A stretch of DNA of 7,600 nucleotides from contig CATPAV010000093.1 of assembly GCA_955652245.1 (NCBI GenBank), positions 1 through 7,600 of the forward strand. The letters run 5' to 3'. Below, piece after piece: positions 1 to 7,109 of the stretch. The translations under genes were made by a program, and so were the position numbers. Numbering within the stretch: the stretch's first letter is position 1; each line of letters begins with the position of its first letter. The notes beneath the pieces were generated by a model. It worked only from the letters and a program-made list of their open reading frames with translations. It did not search any database and was not told the origin of the DNA. This stretch comes from an uncultured Candidatus Udaeobacter sp. (lineage in GTDB: Bacteria; Verrucomicrobiota; Verrucomicrobiia; Chthoniobacterales; UBA10450).

Positions 1-13
1 GATCGCATCCAAC

Positions 14-1231
14 CTAAAAATCGAGCGGCAGCTTCTTGGGCTCCTCGATGCACTCTTTCACCTTGATCAGGAACGTGACGGCTTCTTTTCCATCGATCGC
101 GCGATGATCATAGCTGAGGGCGAGATACATCATCGGACGGACTTCCACTTTCCCATCGATCGCAACCGGTCGCGGCATGATTTTGTGCATGCCGAGAATT
201 CCGCTCTGCGGCGGGTTAAGAATCGGTGTGCTGAGAAGCGATCCGTAAACGCCGCCATTTGAAATCGTGAACGTGCCGCCCTGCAAATCTTCAATTTTCA
301 GTTTGCCTTCGCGCGATTTCACCGCGTAACCGGCGATGTCGAGCTCCAGTTCTGCAAAACTCTTTTTATCAGCGTCACGCACAATCGGCACAACCAGTCC
401 GCGCTCGGTTCCGACGGCGACGCCAATGTCGTAAAAATTATTTTGGATGAAATCATCATCTTCAATTCGTCCGTTGACCACGGGCACCGCCTTGAGCGCT
501 TCCACCGCCGCTTTGATGAAAAACGACATGAGACCGAGCTTGATGCCGTTCTTTTTTGTGAACGCTTCCTGCGATTTGGCGCGCAATCCCTGCACCGCGC
601 TCATGTCGCATTCGTTGAACGTCGTGAGAATGGCAGCGGTCTGCTGTGCCATCACAAGTTGCGCAGCGATCTTGCGCCGCAATGGCGACATCTTTCTCCG
701 GATAAATCGATCGCTTTCCGGCTGCGCCTGTCGATCTTCGCGATCCTCCTTCTTTTCCTTGGGCTGGACAGCGGCAAGCGCGTCACCTTTTGTCAGGCGA
801 CCATCCTTTCCGGTTCCTGAAATTTTTTCCGCCTCGAGATGTTCTTCTTCAACAATGCGGCGCACCGCGGGCGACAGAGGTTTTTCTTTCTCCGGTGGCG
901 TCTTTCGTTCTTTTTCTTCTACGCGCTTTTTCTCCGCATCGGGTTCTTTCTTTTCCTCGGGGGGCTTCTCTGTCTTCTTTTCCTCCGGCGCAGATTTTGA
1001 GTCATCGATCGTCGCAACCACTTCGCCGATTTTTACCTCCTGACCTTCGGCGGCTTTCGTTTCGAGAACGCCCGATTTTTCGGCAACGATCTCGGTTGAA
1101 ACTTTCTCGGTCTCAAGAGTAAAGAGCGCCTCGCCCGCGTCTACGAAATCGCCGGATTTTTTATGCCAGACGGAAACCACACCGCTGGAGATCGATTCAC
1201 CCACCGCGGGAATTTTCACGTCGATGCTCAT
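14..1231 (-). CDS. sucB: Dihydrolipoyllysine succinyltransferase, E2 of the 2-oxoglutarate dehydrogenase complex
   Basis: This is the E2 core of the 2-oxoglutarate dehydrogenase complex. It takes the succinyl group from E1 on a swinging lipoyl arm and passes it to CoA, giving succinyl-CoA in the cytoplasm. Residues 1-77 form the lipoyl domain, with the lipoylated lysine K43 in ETEKVS. A charged Lys/Glu/Pro linker covers about 78-117. The E1/E3-binding domain is at about 118-155 (SPAVRRIVEE, then GTGKDGRLTKGD). The acyltransferase domain runs from about 178 to the end, with TFTISNGGVYGS and the catalytic YDHRAIDG (H376, D380). The length of 405 aa is typical of SucB. I chose the ATG at 1231 because MSIDVKIPAVGES is the normal E2o N-terminus. 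A TTG 27 bases upstream would add nine residues, including two cysteines, that do not look like the family. No clear ribosome binding site precedes the ATG. The gene follows sucA, so co-transcription is likely. The choice of succinyl- over acetyl- or branched-chain transferase rests on the single lipoyl domain and the sucA neighbour. Confidence 0.95.
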   Translation of the reverse strand: MSIDVKIPAVGESISSGVVSVWHKKSGDFVDAGEALFTLETEKVSTEIVAEKSGVLETKAAEGQEVKIGEVVATIDDSKSAPEEKKTEKPPEEKKEPDAEKKRVEEKERKTPPEKEKPLSPAVRRIVEEEHLEAEKISGTGKDGRLTKGDALAAVQPKEKKEDREDRQAQPESDRFIRRKMSPLRRKIAAQLVMAQQTAAILTTFNECDMSAVQGLRAKSQEAFTKKNGIKLGLMSFFIKAAVEALKAVPVVNGRIEDDDFIQNNFYDIGVAVGTERGLVVPIVRDADKKSFAELELDIAGYAVKSREGKLKIEDLQGGTFTISNGGVYGSLLSTPILNPPQSGILGMHKIMPRPVAIDGKVEVRPMMYLALSYDHRAIDGKEAVTFLIKVKECIEEPKKLPLDF

Positions 1232-1346
1232 GAACGGCTTACAGTATGCGCAAACCAAGCGTGTGGTCGAACCGAACGTTTTGAACCTACGCTGTGGCGC
1301 GCCCCTTCGATTTCGCTCAGGGCAGGCTCAGGTCGCGCGCTACATT
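1232..1346. other. sucA-sucB intergenic gap
   Basis: These 115 bases lie between the sucA stop and the sucB start. No gene is visible. A small ORF crossing the gap on the plus strand is only the antisense of the two flanking genes plus the repeat. The gap holds the repeat-like element at 1303-1332 and, just beside it, the self-complementary GGCGCGCC (1297-1304). I see no convincing stem followed by a T-run, so a terminator is not supported and read-through from sucA into sucB is expected. Confidence 0.7.
1303..1332. repeat. Dispersed intergenic repeat copy (CTTCGA..CGCTCAGGGCAGGC type)
   Basis: The plus strand reads CCCTTCGATTTCGCTCAGGG followed by CAGGCTCAGG. It contains the heptamer GCTCAGG twice, at 1315-1321 and 1326-1332, an 11-base period. 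From memory, close relatives of CTTCGACTTCGCTCAGGACAGGC occur in many copies between genes in environmental bacterial genomes. They leave tell-tale peptides such as FDFAQGRL or LRSGQAQ in mispredicted proteins, and both are encoded here in different plus-strand frames. Only one copy lies in this window, so repeat status depends on that recognition and not on internal evidence. Confidence 0.6.
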
Positions 1347-4088
1347 TTAGACGTCAAACGCTTCGGCGGTCAGGCACGCCTGCTCGCGTTTGTGGATGGC
1401 GAGCGCACCGACCGCCGGACTGGCACTGGCGTTGCGACCGGCGTAGGCGATGTCGCGACCGAAAAGCTTGCGCAGTCGCGGCTCGATGAAACTCCAGGCC
1501 CCCATGTTTTGCGATTCTTCCTGGCACCAGACAAGCTTGGCGGTCTTTGGATACGGCTTGATCATGGCGCGCAGCTTTTTTTCAGCGAGTGGGTAAAGTT
1601 GCTCAATGCGGATGATGGCGACGTTGTCGATCTTTTGCGCATCGCGATAATTCAAAAGGTCATAATAAACCTTGCCCGAGCAAAGAATTACGCGCTCCGT
1701 TTTTTCGGCGGGACCGACTTTCGGCGAACTAAGAATTTCTTCGAAGCCACCACTGGTGAATTCCCCCGCGCGGGACGAGGCGAAATCGGCGCGCAACAAA
1801 CTTTTCGGTGTCATGATTATCAACGGTTTGACGAAATTGCGTTTCATCTGCCGCCGTAGGACGTGAAAGTATTGCGCGGAGGTGGTGAGGTTACAGACCT
1901 GGATGTTATCTTCGGCGCAGGCTTGCAGGAAACGCTCGAGGCGCCCGCTGGAATGTTCGGGGCCCTGGCCTTCGTAGCCGTGCGGCAGGAGCAAAACGAT
2001 TCCGCTGGGCCGTTGCCATTTTGATTCCGCCGAGACGATGAATTGATCGACTATGACTTGGGCACCATTGGCGAAATCACCAAACTGCGCTTCCCAAAGA
2101 CAAAGCATGTTCGGGTAATCCAGCGAGTAACCATAATCGAAACCCAGCACTGCCGCCTCCGAAAGGAGACTGTTATAAATGCAAATACGCGCCTGCTTTT
2201 CCGCCAGATGCATGAGCGGGATGTACGGGTGGCCCGTTTTAGCGTCATACAGAACGGCGTGGCGAGTGCTAAAGGTTCCGCGCGAACTATCCTGACCCGA
2301 TAATCTGACTGGAATTCCCTCCAGAAGAAGTGATCCAAACGCGAGCGCCTCGGCGTAATGCCATTGATACGGACCGCCGGCCTCAAAAACTTTGCGCTGA
2401 AGGTCGAGGACGATGCGTCTTATTTTCGGCTGAATGTTGAAATCCGCCGGCACGCGCGTCAGCCCATCGACAATGATCTTCAACGTCTCTGCGCTGACAG
2501 CGGTAGATACCGACGAGCTTGTGTATTCCGGTTGAAACACCGCCGTCGATTCTCTGAACTTCGCCTGTTGATCGCCTTTTTCTTTCTCGAGCGCTTTTAC
2601 ATTATCCAACGGCATTTCGAGTCGAAGCTGAAACTCCGTTTCAAGCGAGGCCGCGTCGTCTTCAGTAAGTGTTCCAGCCTCGAGCAGCTCCCGTTTGTAT
2701 AACTGCGCTACCGACGGCCGCTTCTCGATCCTGGCGTAAAGATCGGGCTGAGTGAATGACGGTTCGTCAACTTCCTGGTGGCCACGTTTGCGGTAGCAGT
2801 ACATGTCGATCACGACATCGCGTCCAAATTCCTGACGAAAATCGAGCGCCATGTCGGTCACGAATTTCACGGCGAGCGGGTCGTCGCCATTCACGTGGAA
2901 AATTGGCGCTTCAATCATCTTTGCGATGTCGGTCGCGTACATCGACGAGCGCGCGTCTTCGGGCAGTGTTGTGAAGCCGATTTGGTTGTTCACGACTATG
3001 TGCACGGTGCCGCCGGTGCTGTAACCATGCAGTTGCGACATGTTGAGGGTTTCCGCGACGATCCCCTGCCCCGCAAATGCCGCGTCGCCATGAATAAGGA
3101 GAGGCAGAACTTTCCGGCGATGTTCGGTGTCGTTACGAATGCGCTGGCGCGCGCGTGCCGTGCCTTCGACAACTGGATCGACCGCTTCAAGATGGCTTGG
3201 ATTGGCCGAAAGCCTGATTTCAATTTCAGCGCCAGTACCAAGTTTTCGCACCGTGCGATAACCGAGATGGTACTTCACATCGCCATCCCCCGCGACCAGA
3301 TCGGGAATATAGTTTTCGGTGAATTCAGTGAAGATGACGTTGAGAGATTTCTTCAGGAAGTTCGCGAGCACATTGAGACGGCCGCGGTGCGTCATGCTCA
3401 TGCAAATCTCCTCAATCCCGGCACCCGGACACTTGTGCAGAATAGTATCAAGAATCACCATCAACGATTCAGCGCCTTGCAGCGAAAAACGCTTTTGCCC
3501 GACGTAATGCGCATGTAAAAAAATTTCGAACGATTCTGCTTCCAGCAGGGCCCGCAGCACGGCGACTTGCACAGCCCGAGGGGTCTCCGCTTTCGCCGGC
3601 CGCGATTCGAGACGGTGCAGCACCCAATTCCGGACGCGAGTGTTCTGGATGTGCATGAATTCGGAGCCGATCGAGCCTGCGTAGATATTTTCCAGCGCGG
3701 CGATCAATTCGCGCAGCGTCATCTGCCGGTTGTGAAAAAAGAATTTCGACGAAACGCGAAGATCGAGATCCTTTTCACTGAATCCGAGCTCGCGCAGCGT
3801 TAGCAGCGGATTTTCCCGCCGCTTATCCAGCAGCGGGTCAAGGCGCGCAATCGTGTGGCCAAGCGTCCGGTAGGCGTAAACGAGTCCGTCCACGCGCGAT
3901 TGCAGCGAGTTCTCGCGAACTTCAGCAGGTTCGACGACAGCGCCATTTCGCTCCGACGTCTCTCCCAACTCGAAGCCCTCGAAAAAGGCGGCCCATCCCG
4001 AATCGACCGATTCAGGATTTTGCCGCCACCGCCTGTAATTGTCCTCGATTAGTTGAAGATTTGCACGAGCAGCAATTGAGGTGCGCAT
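1347..4088 (-). CDS. sucA: 2-oxoglutarate dehydrogenase E1 component (thiamine diphosphate-dependent)
   Basis: The protein decarboxylates 2-oxoglutarate using thiamine diphosphate and succinylates the lipoyl group of E2 (SucB), the committed step of the complex in the TCA cycle. The N-terminal E1o segment is clear (NYRRWRQNPESVDSGWAAFF, about 17-36). It is followed by HIQNTRVRNWVLHRLES (146-162) and MTHRGRLNVL (232-241). The ThDP/Mg motif runs from GDAAFAG (334-340) to NNQIGF (367-372). Next come the YRKRGHQEVDEP block (432-443), RLSGQDSSRGTF (594-605) and the transketolase-like pyrimidine domain with WEAQFGDFANGAQ (665-677). HGYEGQGPEHSSGR (703-716) and the terminal YAGRNASASPAVG (882-894) complete it. 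At 913 aa it is close to the usual 900-950 and appears intact. It has no fused acyltransferase domain, unlike the actinobacterial type. The ATG at 4088 gives a standard N-terminus (MRTSIAARANLQLIEDNYRR), but no strong ribosome binding site is visible. It leads the sucA-sucB operon and is divergent from the protease gene. Confidence 0.97.
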   Translation of the reverse strand: MRTSIAARANLQLIEDNYRRWRQNPESVDSGWAAFFEGFELGETSERNGAVVEPAEVRENSLQSRVDGLVYAYRTLGHTIARLDPLLDKRRENPLLTLRELGFSEKDLDLRVSSKFFFHNRQMTLRELIAALENIYAGSIGSEFMHIQNTRVRNWVLHRLESRPAKAETPRAVQVAVLRALLEAESFEIFLHAHYVGQKRFSLQGAESLMVILDTILHKCPGAGIEEICMSMTHRGRLNVLANFLKKSLNVIFTEFTENYIPDLVAGDGDVKYHLGYRTVRKLGTGAEIEIRLSANPSHLEAVDPVVEGTARARQRIRNDTEHRRKVLPLLIHGDAAFAGQGIVAETLNMSQLHGYSTGGTVHIVVNNQIGFTTLPEDARSSMYATDIAKMIEAPIFHVNGDDPLAVKFVTDMALDFRQEFGRDVVIDMYCYRKRGHQEVDEPSFTQPDLYARIEKRPSVAQLYKRELLEAGTLTEDDAASLETEFQLRLEMPLDNVKALEKEKGDQQAKFRESTAVFQPEYTSSSVSTAVSAETLKIIVDGLTRVPADFNIQPKIRRIVLDLQRKVFEAGGPYQWHYAEALAFGSLLLEGIPVRLSGQDSSRGTFSTRHAVLYDAKTGHPYIPLMHLAEKQARICIYNSLLSEAAVLGFDYGYSLDYPNMLCLWEAQFGDFANGAQVIVDQFIVSAESKWQRPSGIVLLLPHGYEGQGPEHSSGRLERFLQACAEDNIQVCNLTTSAQYFHVLRRQMKRNFVKPLIIMTPKSLLRADFASSRAGEFTSGGFEEILSSPKVGPAEKTERVILCSGKVYYDLLNYRDAQKIDNVAIIRIEQLYPLAEKKLRAMIKPYPKTAKLVWCQEESQNMGAWSFIEPRLRKLFGRDIAYAGRNASASPAVGALAIHKREQACLTAEAFDV

Positions 4089-4166
4089 ACAAGATTTAAT
4101 CTGCGACTATTACGCGGGGCGGCAAGTTGACAGTGCAGAGAGTGTTTCGTTACTTGCTCCGGCAAA
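4089..4166. promoter_or_regulatory. Divergent sucA / htrA promoter region
   Basis: This 78-base spacer separates two divergent start codons, so it should hold the promoters for both the sucAB operon and the protease gene. On the plus strand a perfect TTGACA lies at 4127-4132. The hexamer at 17-base spacing, TTACTT (4150-4155), matches the -10 consensus poorly and would put the transcript start only a few bases before the ATG at 4167. On the minus strand the sequence near the sucA start is AT-rich (ATTAAATC and TAATAG when read in that direction), but no good two-box promoter was found. No operator palindrome stands out. Confidence 0.45.
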
Positions 4167-5321
4167 ATGCAGCCCCGTCGCAAATTTATTCTCAGTCTTG
4201 CCGGAACGTGCGGAGTTCTCTTCGCTGGATCGACATGTGTATTTGCGCAAGCCGATCCAGCTTCAGAACCGGCGGTTTTGGCGCTGGCAAGAGTTTTGCC
4301 GGCGGTCGTGAATATCAATACCGAGCGCGTGGTCAGGAGAACGGTGCAGGACCCATTTGAAGATTTTTACGCGCAATTCTTTGGCTATGATCGGGCCCGG
4401 CCGCGTGAAATTCGTCAGACTCTGCAAAGCCTCGGCTCAGGTTTCATTATCGATCCGGCCGGTTACATCGTCACCAATCAGCACGTCGTGGAACGCGCCG
4501 CCGATTTGAAGATTCAAGTGACGACGAACGACGGCAAAACGTACAACGCACACTATATCACTGGCGATGACAAAACCGATCTGGCATTCATCAAGATCGA
4601 TGCCAAAGCCGACTTTCCATTTGTCAGCCTCGATAACATTTCCCCGAATCTGCTCGGCGAGACTGTAATTGTGGTCGGCAACGCCGTCGGCTATGGCAGC
4701 TCGATCAGCCGGGGCGTTCTTAGCGCGGTGAAGCGCAACATCACCGTGGACAATATCGAATACAAAGACCTGGTGCAGACGGATGCAGCGATTAATCCGG
4801 GGAACAGCGGTGGGCCAGTGATCGATATTTCCGGGCGGCTGGTTGGAATCAGCTCGGCGAAAATGGCTTTCACCCCGCAGGGGGTACCCACTCAGGGACT
4901 GGGTTTCGCCATTCCGGCGGATGTTGTCCGCGATAGCGTTTCGCGATTTAAGAAAATTGCGCAAAAACAGCCTGCAACCAAGCAACAACCCCCGAGTGAA
5001 ACATCGACGTCGAACGCCGAGCGCCTGTTTGGAATGCAATTGCAGGACTTGAGCCGGGAATTAAGCGATGCGCTCGGTTATGCGCATAGCCGCGGCGTTC
5101 TCATTACGGCGGTCGAACCCGGCAGTCCGGCGGACGAATCCGGCGTCGAACGGGGCCTTGTGATTTACCGCGTAGGCCAGGAGGACGTGAACTCGGTCAA
5201 GCAAATCGAAAACCTGCTGGGCCGGATGCACAGCGGCACGAGCGTGAACTTCGTCATTGGCGTCATCCACGCCGCGGGACAAGTCCGCCAAGTCGCAACA
5301 TTAACCATGGCAGCGCGTTGA
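4167..5321 (+). CDS. Exported HtrA/DegP-type serine protease with one PDZ domain
   Basis: This looks like an envelope quality-control protease that cleaves misfolded exported proteins. The first 27 residues form a signal peptide: MQPRRKFIL, then a hydrophobic stretch, with a likely cut after VFA (A27/Q28). The trypsin-like domain covers about 33-265. The triad is H106 (TNQHVV), D138 (KTDLAFIK) and S214 (NPGNSGGP), and GLGFAIPADVV (244-254) closes the domain. A Gln/Pro/Ser/Thr-rich linker (about 266-284) leads to a single PDZ domain (about 287-380) containing RGVLITAVEPGSPADESGV. At 384 aa with one PDZ it is closer in layout to DegS or cyanobacterial HhoA than to two-PDZ DegP, but DegS is membrane-anchored, whereas this protein has a cleavable-looking signal. 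The common GNP of the active-site region is GNA here, and the usual PDZ RGDVI is RGLVI. The ATG at 4167 gives a complete signal peptide, with no clear ribosome binding site. The gene is divergent from sucA and 54 bases before the ABC genes on the same strand. Confidence 0.93.
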   Translation: MQPRRKFILSLAGTCGVLFAGSTCVFAQADPASEPAVLALARVLPAVVNINTERVVRRTVQDPFEDFYAQFFGYDRARPREIRQTLQSLGSGFIIDPAGYIVTNQHVVERAADLKIQVTTNDGKTYNAHYITGDDKTDLAFIKIDAKADFPFVSLDNISPNLLGETVIVVGNAVGYGSSISRGVLSAVKRNITVDNIEYKDLVQTDAAINPGNSGGPVIDISGRLVGISSAKMAFTPQGVPTQGLGFAIPADVVRDSVSRFKKIAQKQPATKQQPPSETSTSNAERLFGMQLQDLSRELSDALGYAHSRGVLITAVEPGSPADESGVERGLVIYRVGQEDVNSVKQIENLLGRMHSGTSVNFVIGVIHAAGQVRQVATLTMAAR

Positions 5322-5361
5322 CCAAAAAATTAGCAACACAATCCCGGTTTAGTTGTCTCAT

Positions 5362-5366
5362 GGAAG
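5362..5366 (+). promoter_or_regulatory. Ribosome binding site of the ABC ATPase gene
   Basis: GGAAG ends nine bases before the ATG at 5376 and is the only Shine-Dalgarno-like sequence nearby. It supports that start. The rest of the 54-base gap after the protease gene shows no stem followed by a T-run, so co-transcription with the protease is possible but unproven. Confidence 0.55.
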
Positions 5367-5375
5367 TATTACACA

Positions 5376-6311
5376 ATGATTAAGGTCGAAAATCTCACCA
5401 AACGTTACGCCGGTCAGTCTGCCATCCAGGATTTGAATTTCGAAGTCGGCAAAGGTGAAATCATGGGGTTCCTGGGACCGAACGGTGCAGGGAAGACTAC
5501 GACCATGCGGATTTTGGCCAGTTTCATGCCGCCAACGTCTGGTCGCGCGACGGTTGCCGGGTTCGACGTCTTTGCGCAATCGCTTCAGGCACGAGCGCAT
5601 CTCGGTTACATGGCCGAAAATGTGCCGCTTTATAGCGATATGCGAGTAACGGAATATCTGGACTATCGGGCGGCACTCAAAGGGGTGCCACACCGCCGCG
5701 TCGCGGAGCGTGTTGGCGATGTAAAGGAACTTTGCGGTTTGAAGGAGGTTGAAAATAAACTCATTGCAGCTCTCTCTAAAGGTTATCGGCAACGGGTCGG
5801 CCTGGCCGATGCTCTCCTGCATGAGCCCGATCTTCTCATTCTCGACGAGCCAACAATCGGTCTCGATCCAAATCAAATCCGGCAAGTGCGCGACCTAATC
5901 AAAAACCTCGGCAAACAGCACACAATTCTGCTTTCTACGCACATTCTGCCCGAAGTCGAAATGACATGCAGCCGCGTCATCATCATTCACAAAGGGCGAA
6001 TTGAGGCGTGCGATACGCCGGAAAGTTTGCTGGGCAAGATCAGGCAAGCTGGCGGAGTATCGCTGGAGGCAAAGGTGGGAGCTGACAACGGCGCCGAGGA
6101 GTTGAAGAAAATTTCAGGCGTTCGCGATGTGATTGTGGACTCGGATGGTGACTGGAAACTTTTTTCGTTGCGCGTCGAATCAGGCGCTGACGTGCGCGAG
6201 GAGATTTTTCGGCTTGCCACTGCTCGGCAATGGAGTGTGCGCGAGCTGACTCAACGCCGGGCGACGCTTGAGGATGTGTTCGTCGAGATCACACACGCAG
6301 ATTCGGTATAG
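5376..6311 (+). CDS. ABC transporter ATP-binding protein, GldA-like
   Basis: This is the cytoplasmic ATPase that powers the permease encoded next to it. The nucleotide-binding domain covers about 1-215. It has Walker A GPNGAGKTT (34-42), signature LSKGYRQR (133-140), Walker B LLILDEPT (153-160) with catalytic E158, a D-loop GLDP (162-165) and the switch histidine H189 in STHI. The Q-loop carries Glu instead of Gln (GYMAENVPLY, E81). This is common in the GldA/NosF/CcmA-like ABC-2 branch, as far as I recall. The C-terminal segment (about 225-311) resembles the DUF4162-type extension and ends in the typical ATLEDVFVEIT. At 311 aa it has normal length. The order ATPase, permease, GldG-like protein matches gldA-gldF-gldG of Bacteroidota, where the products support gliding. 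Homologues are widespread in non-gliding bacteria, so I give no symbol and leave the substrate open. Confidence 0.93.
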   Translation: MIKVENLTKRYAGQSAIQDLNFEVGKGEIMGFLGPNGAGKTTTMRILASFMPPTSGRATVAGFDVFAQSLQARAHLGYMAENVPLYSDMRVTEYLDYRAALKGVPHRRVAERVGDVKELCGLKEVENKLIAALSKGYRQRVGLADALLHEPDLLILDEPTIGLDPNQIRQVRDLIKNLGKQHTILLSTHILPEVEMTCSRVIIIHKGRIEACDTPESLLGKIRQAGGVSLEAKVGADNGAEELKKISGVRDVIVDSDGDWKLFSLRVESGADVREEIFRLATARQWSVRELTQRRATLEDVFVEITHADSV

Positions 6312-6347
6312 ATGAGCGTAGAAGATCAACGTCGTCTTTCTGGGTAG
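6312..6347 (+). other. Eleven-codon in-frame mini-ORF in the ATPase-permease gap
   Basis: The ATG follows the ATPase stop codon directly and opens an 11-residue frame, MSVEDQRRLSG, ended by TAG three bases before the permease ATG and in the same frame as it. No ribosome binding site precedes it. It could help ribosomes carry over from the ATPase to the permease, could be a remnant of a longer permease N-terminus, or may be chance. The peptide matches nothing I know. Confidence 0.2.
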
Positions 6348-6350
6348 CTC

Positions 6351-7106
6351 ATGCGTAAGTTTTACACTCTCCTTTCGCGCGAGGTCCGCAGCTATTTTCA
6401 CTCGCCGATCGCCTATGTCGTTCTTATTTTCTTCCTGCTCATCGCTGGAGTTGATTTTTATTTTCAAGTTTCGTTCATGAACCAGCGCCAGGTCCAATAC
6501 ACGGTGCAGGAAGCGTTTTTTAACTCGGTCTTCTTCTGGTTCGCCTTTGTCTTGATTTTTCCGCTCATCACCATGCGCCTGTTCGCGGAAGAATTTAAAC
6601 TCGGAACAATTGAGCCGCTCATGACCGCGCCAGTGCGTGACTGGCAAGTTGTGCTCTCGAAATTTTTTGGCGCACTCGCTTTTTATATCATTCTCTGGAT
6701 TCCGCCGGCCTTCTATTTTGTAATTTTTCAATATGTCGCCGGGCAACCCGCTGCCCATTCCGCGGGAGCATACTCGGGTTCCTATTTGATGCTTTTGTTG
6801 CTCGGGATGTTCTATCTCTCGATCGGCTGTCTCGCATCAGTTCTGACGAAGAACCAGATCATTGCCGCAATCATTTCTTTTTGCGCGATTACGCTGCTGT
6901 TCTTTCTTGGGCTGGTTCAGTTTATTATCCTCGATGTCAGCTCGGCGACGCGCGACTTGCTCGGCTACTTCTCCGCCATCGAGCATATGGGAACATTTTC
7001 GCGCGGCGTAATTGATACGCGGCCGATCGTTTTCTACCTGAGCATGACAGTCGTGATGCTGGCGCTCACTTATCAGGCGTTCCAATCACGCAAATGGAGG
7101 CTGTGA
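6351..7106 (+). CDS. ABC-2 type transporter permease, GldF-like
   Basis: This inner-membrane subunit partners the ATPase upstream. It has about six hydrophobic segments, near residues 19-40, 56-76, 103-127, 143-163, 168-193 and 224-245. The family hallmark after the second helix is present: RLFAEEFKLGTIEPLMTAPV (76-95), a cytoplasmic stretch probably involved in contact with the ATPase. A conserved loop EHMGTFSRGVIDTRPI (211-226) precedes the last helix and resembles the equivalent loop in GldF. The N-terminus MRKFYTLLSREVRSYFHSPI is the normal family start, which supports the ATG at 6351 although no good ribosome binding site is seen. The length of 251 aa is typical. It lies 39 bases after the ATPase gene and 3 bases before the GldG-like gene, so all three are almost certainly one transcript. 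The transported substrate cannot be read from the sequence. Confidence 0.92.
   Translation: MRKFYTLLSREVRSYFHSPIAYVVLIFFLLIAGVDFYFQVSFMNQRQVQYTVQEAFFNSVFFWFAFVLIFPLITMRLFAEEFKLGTIEPLMTAPVRDWQVVLSKFFGALAFYIILWIPPAFYFVIFQYVAGQPAAHSAGAYSGSYLMLLLLGMFYLSIGCLASVLTKNQIIAAIISFCAITLLFFLGLVQFIILDVSSATRDLLGYFSAIEHMGTFSRGVIDTRPIVFYLSMTVVMLALTYQAFQSRKWRL
7096..7100 (+). promoter_or_regulatory. Ribosome binding site of the GldG-like gene
   Basis: A consensus GGAGG sits inside the last codons of the permease gene and ends nine bases before the ATG at 7110. It fixes that start and indicates efficient translation of the third gene from the same messenger. Confidence 0.8.
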
Positions 7107-7109
7107 CGA

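Noticed and set aside
447..1043. Ser/Phe-rich plus-strand frame opposite sucB
   Set aside because: The odd composition is simply the complement of the Lys/Glu codons of the SucB linker and body.
1224..1859. Plus-strand frame of 211 codons across the sucA-sucB gap
   Set aside because: It is antisense to sucA over most of its length. Its middle part (LRFRSGQAQVAR) is the translated repeat, a known source of false protein calls.
2778..3518. Long plus-strand open frame of 246 codons opposite sucA
   Set aside because: It is wholly antisense to a clearly recognisable SucA, has no family features and no ribosome binding site, and exists because GC-rich coding DNA leaves the opposite strand open.
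4197..4240. Possible lipoprotein lipobox in the protease signal peptide (cysteines at residues 15 and 24)
   Set aside because: Both cysteines are preceded by Thr, not Gly, Ala or Ser, and the -3 position is not Leu-like, so neither fits a lipobox. A normal cleavage site VFA/Q is present.
4437..5039. Minus-strand frame of 200 codons inside the protease gene
   Set aside because: It overlaps the catalytic His, Asp and Ser region of an intact HtrA protein and shows no domain of its own.
5322..5375. Terminator between the protease and ABC genes
   Set aside because: Only a CAAC/GTTG pairing with a long loop is seen and no T-run follows it, so no intrinsic terminator can be claimed.
6180..6758. 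Minus-strand frame of 192 codons across the ATPase-permease junction
   Set aside because: It is antisense to two well-supported genes, is rich in charged residues as expected from reversed membrane codons, and has no recognisable motif.
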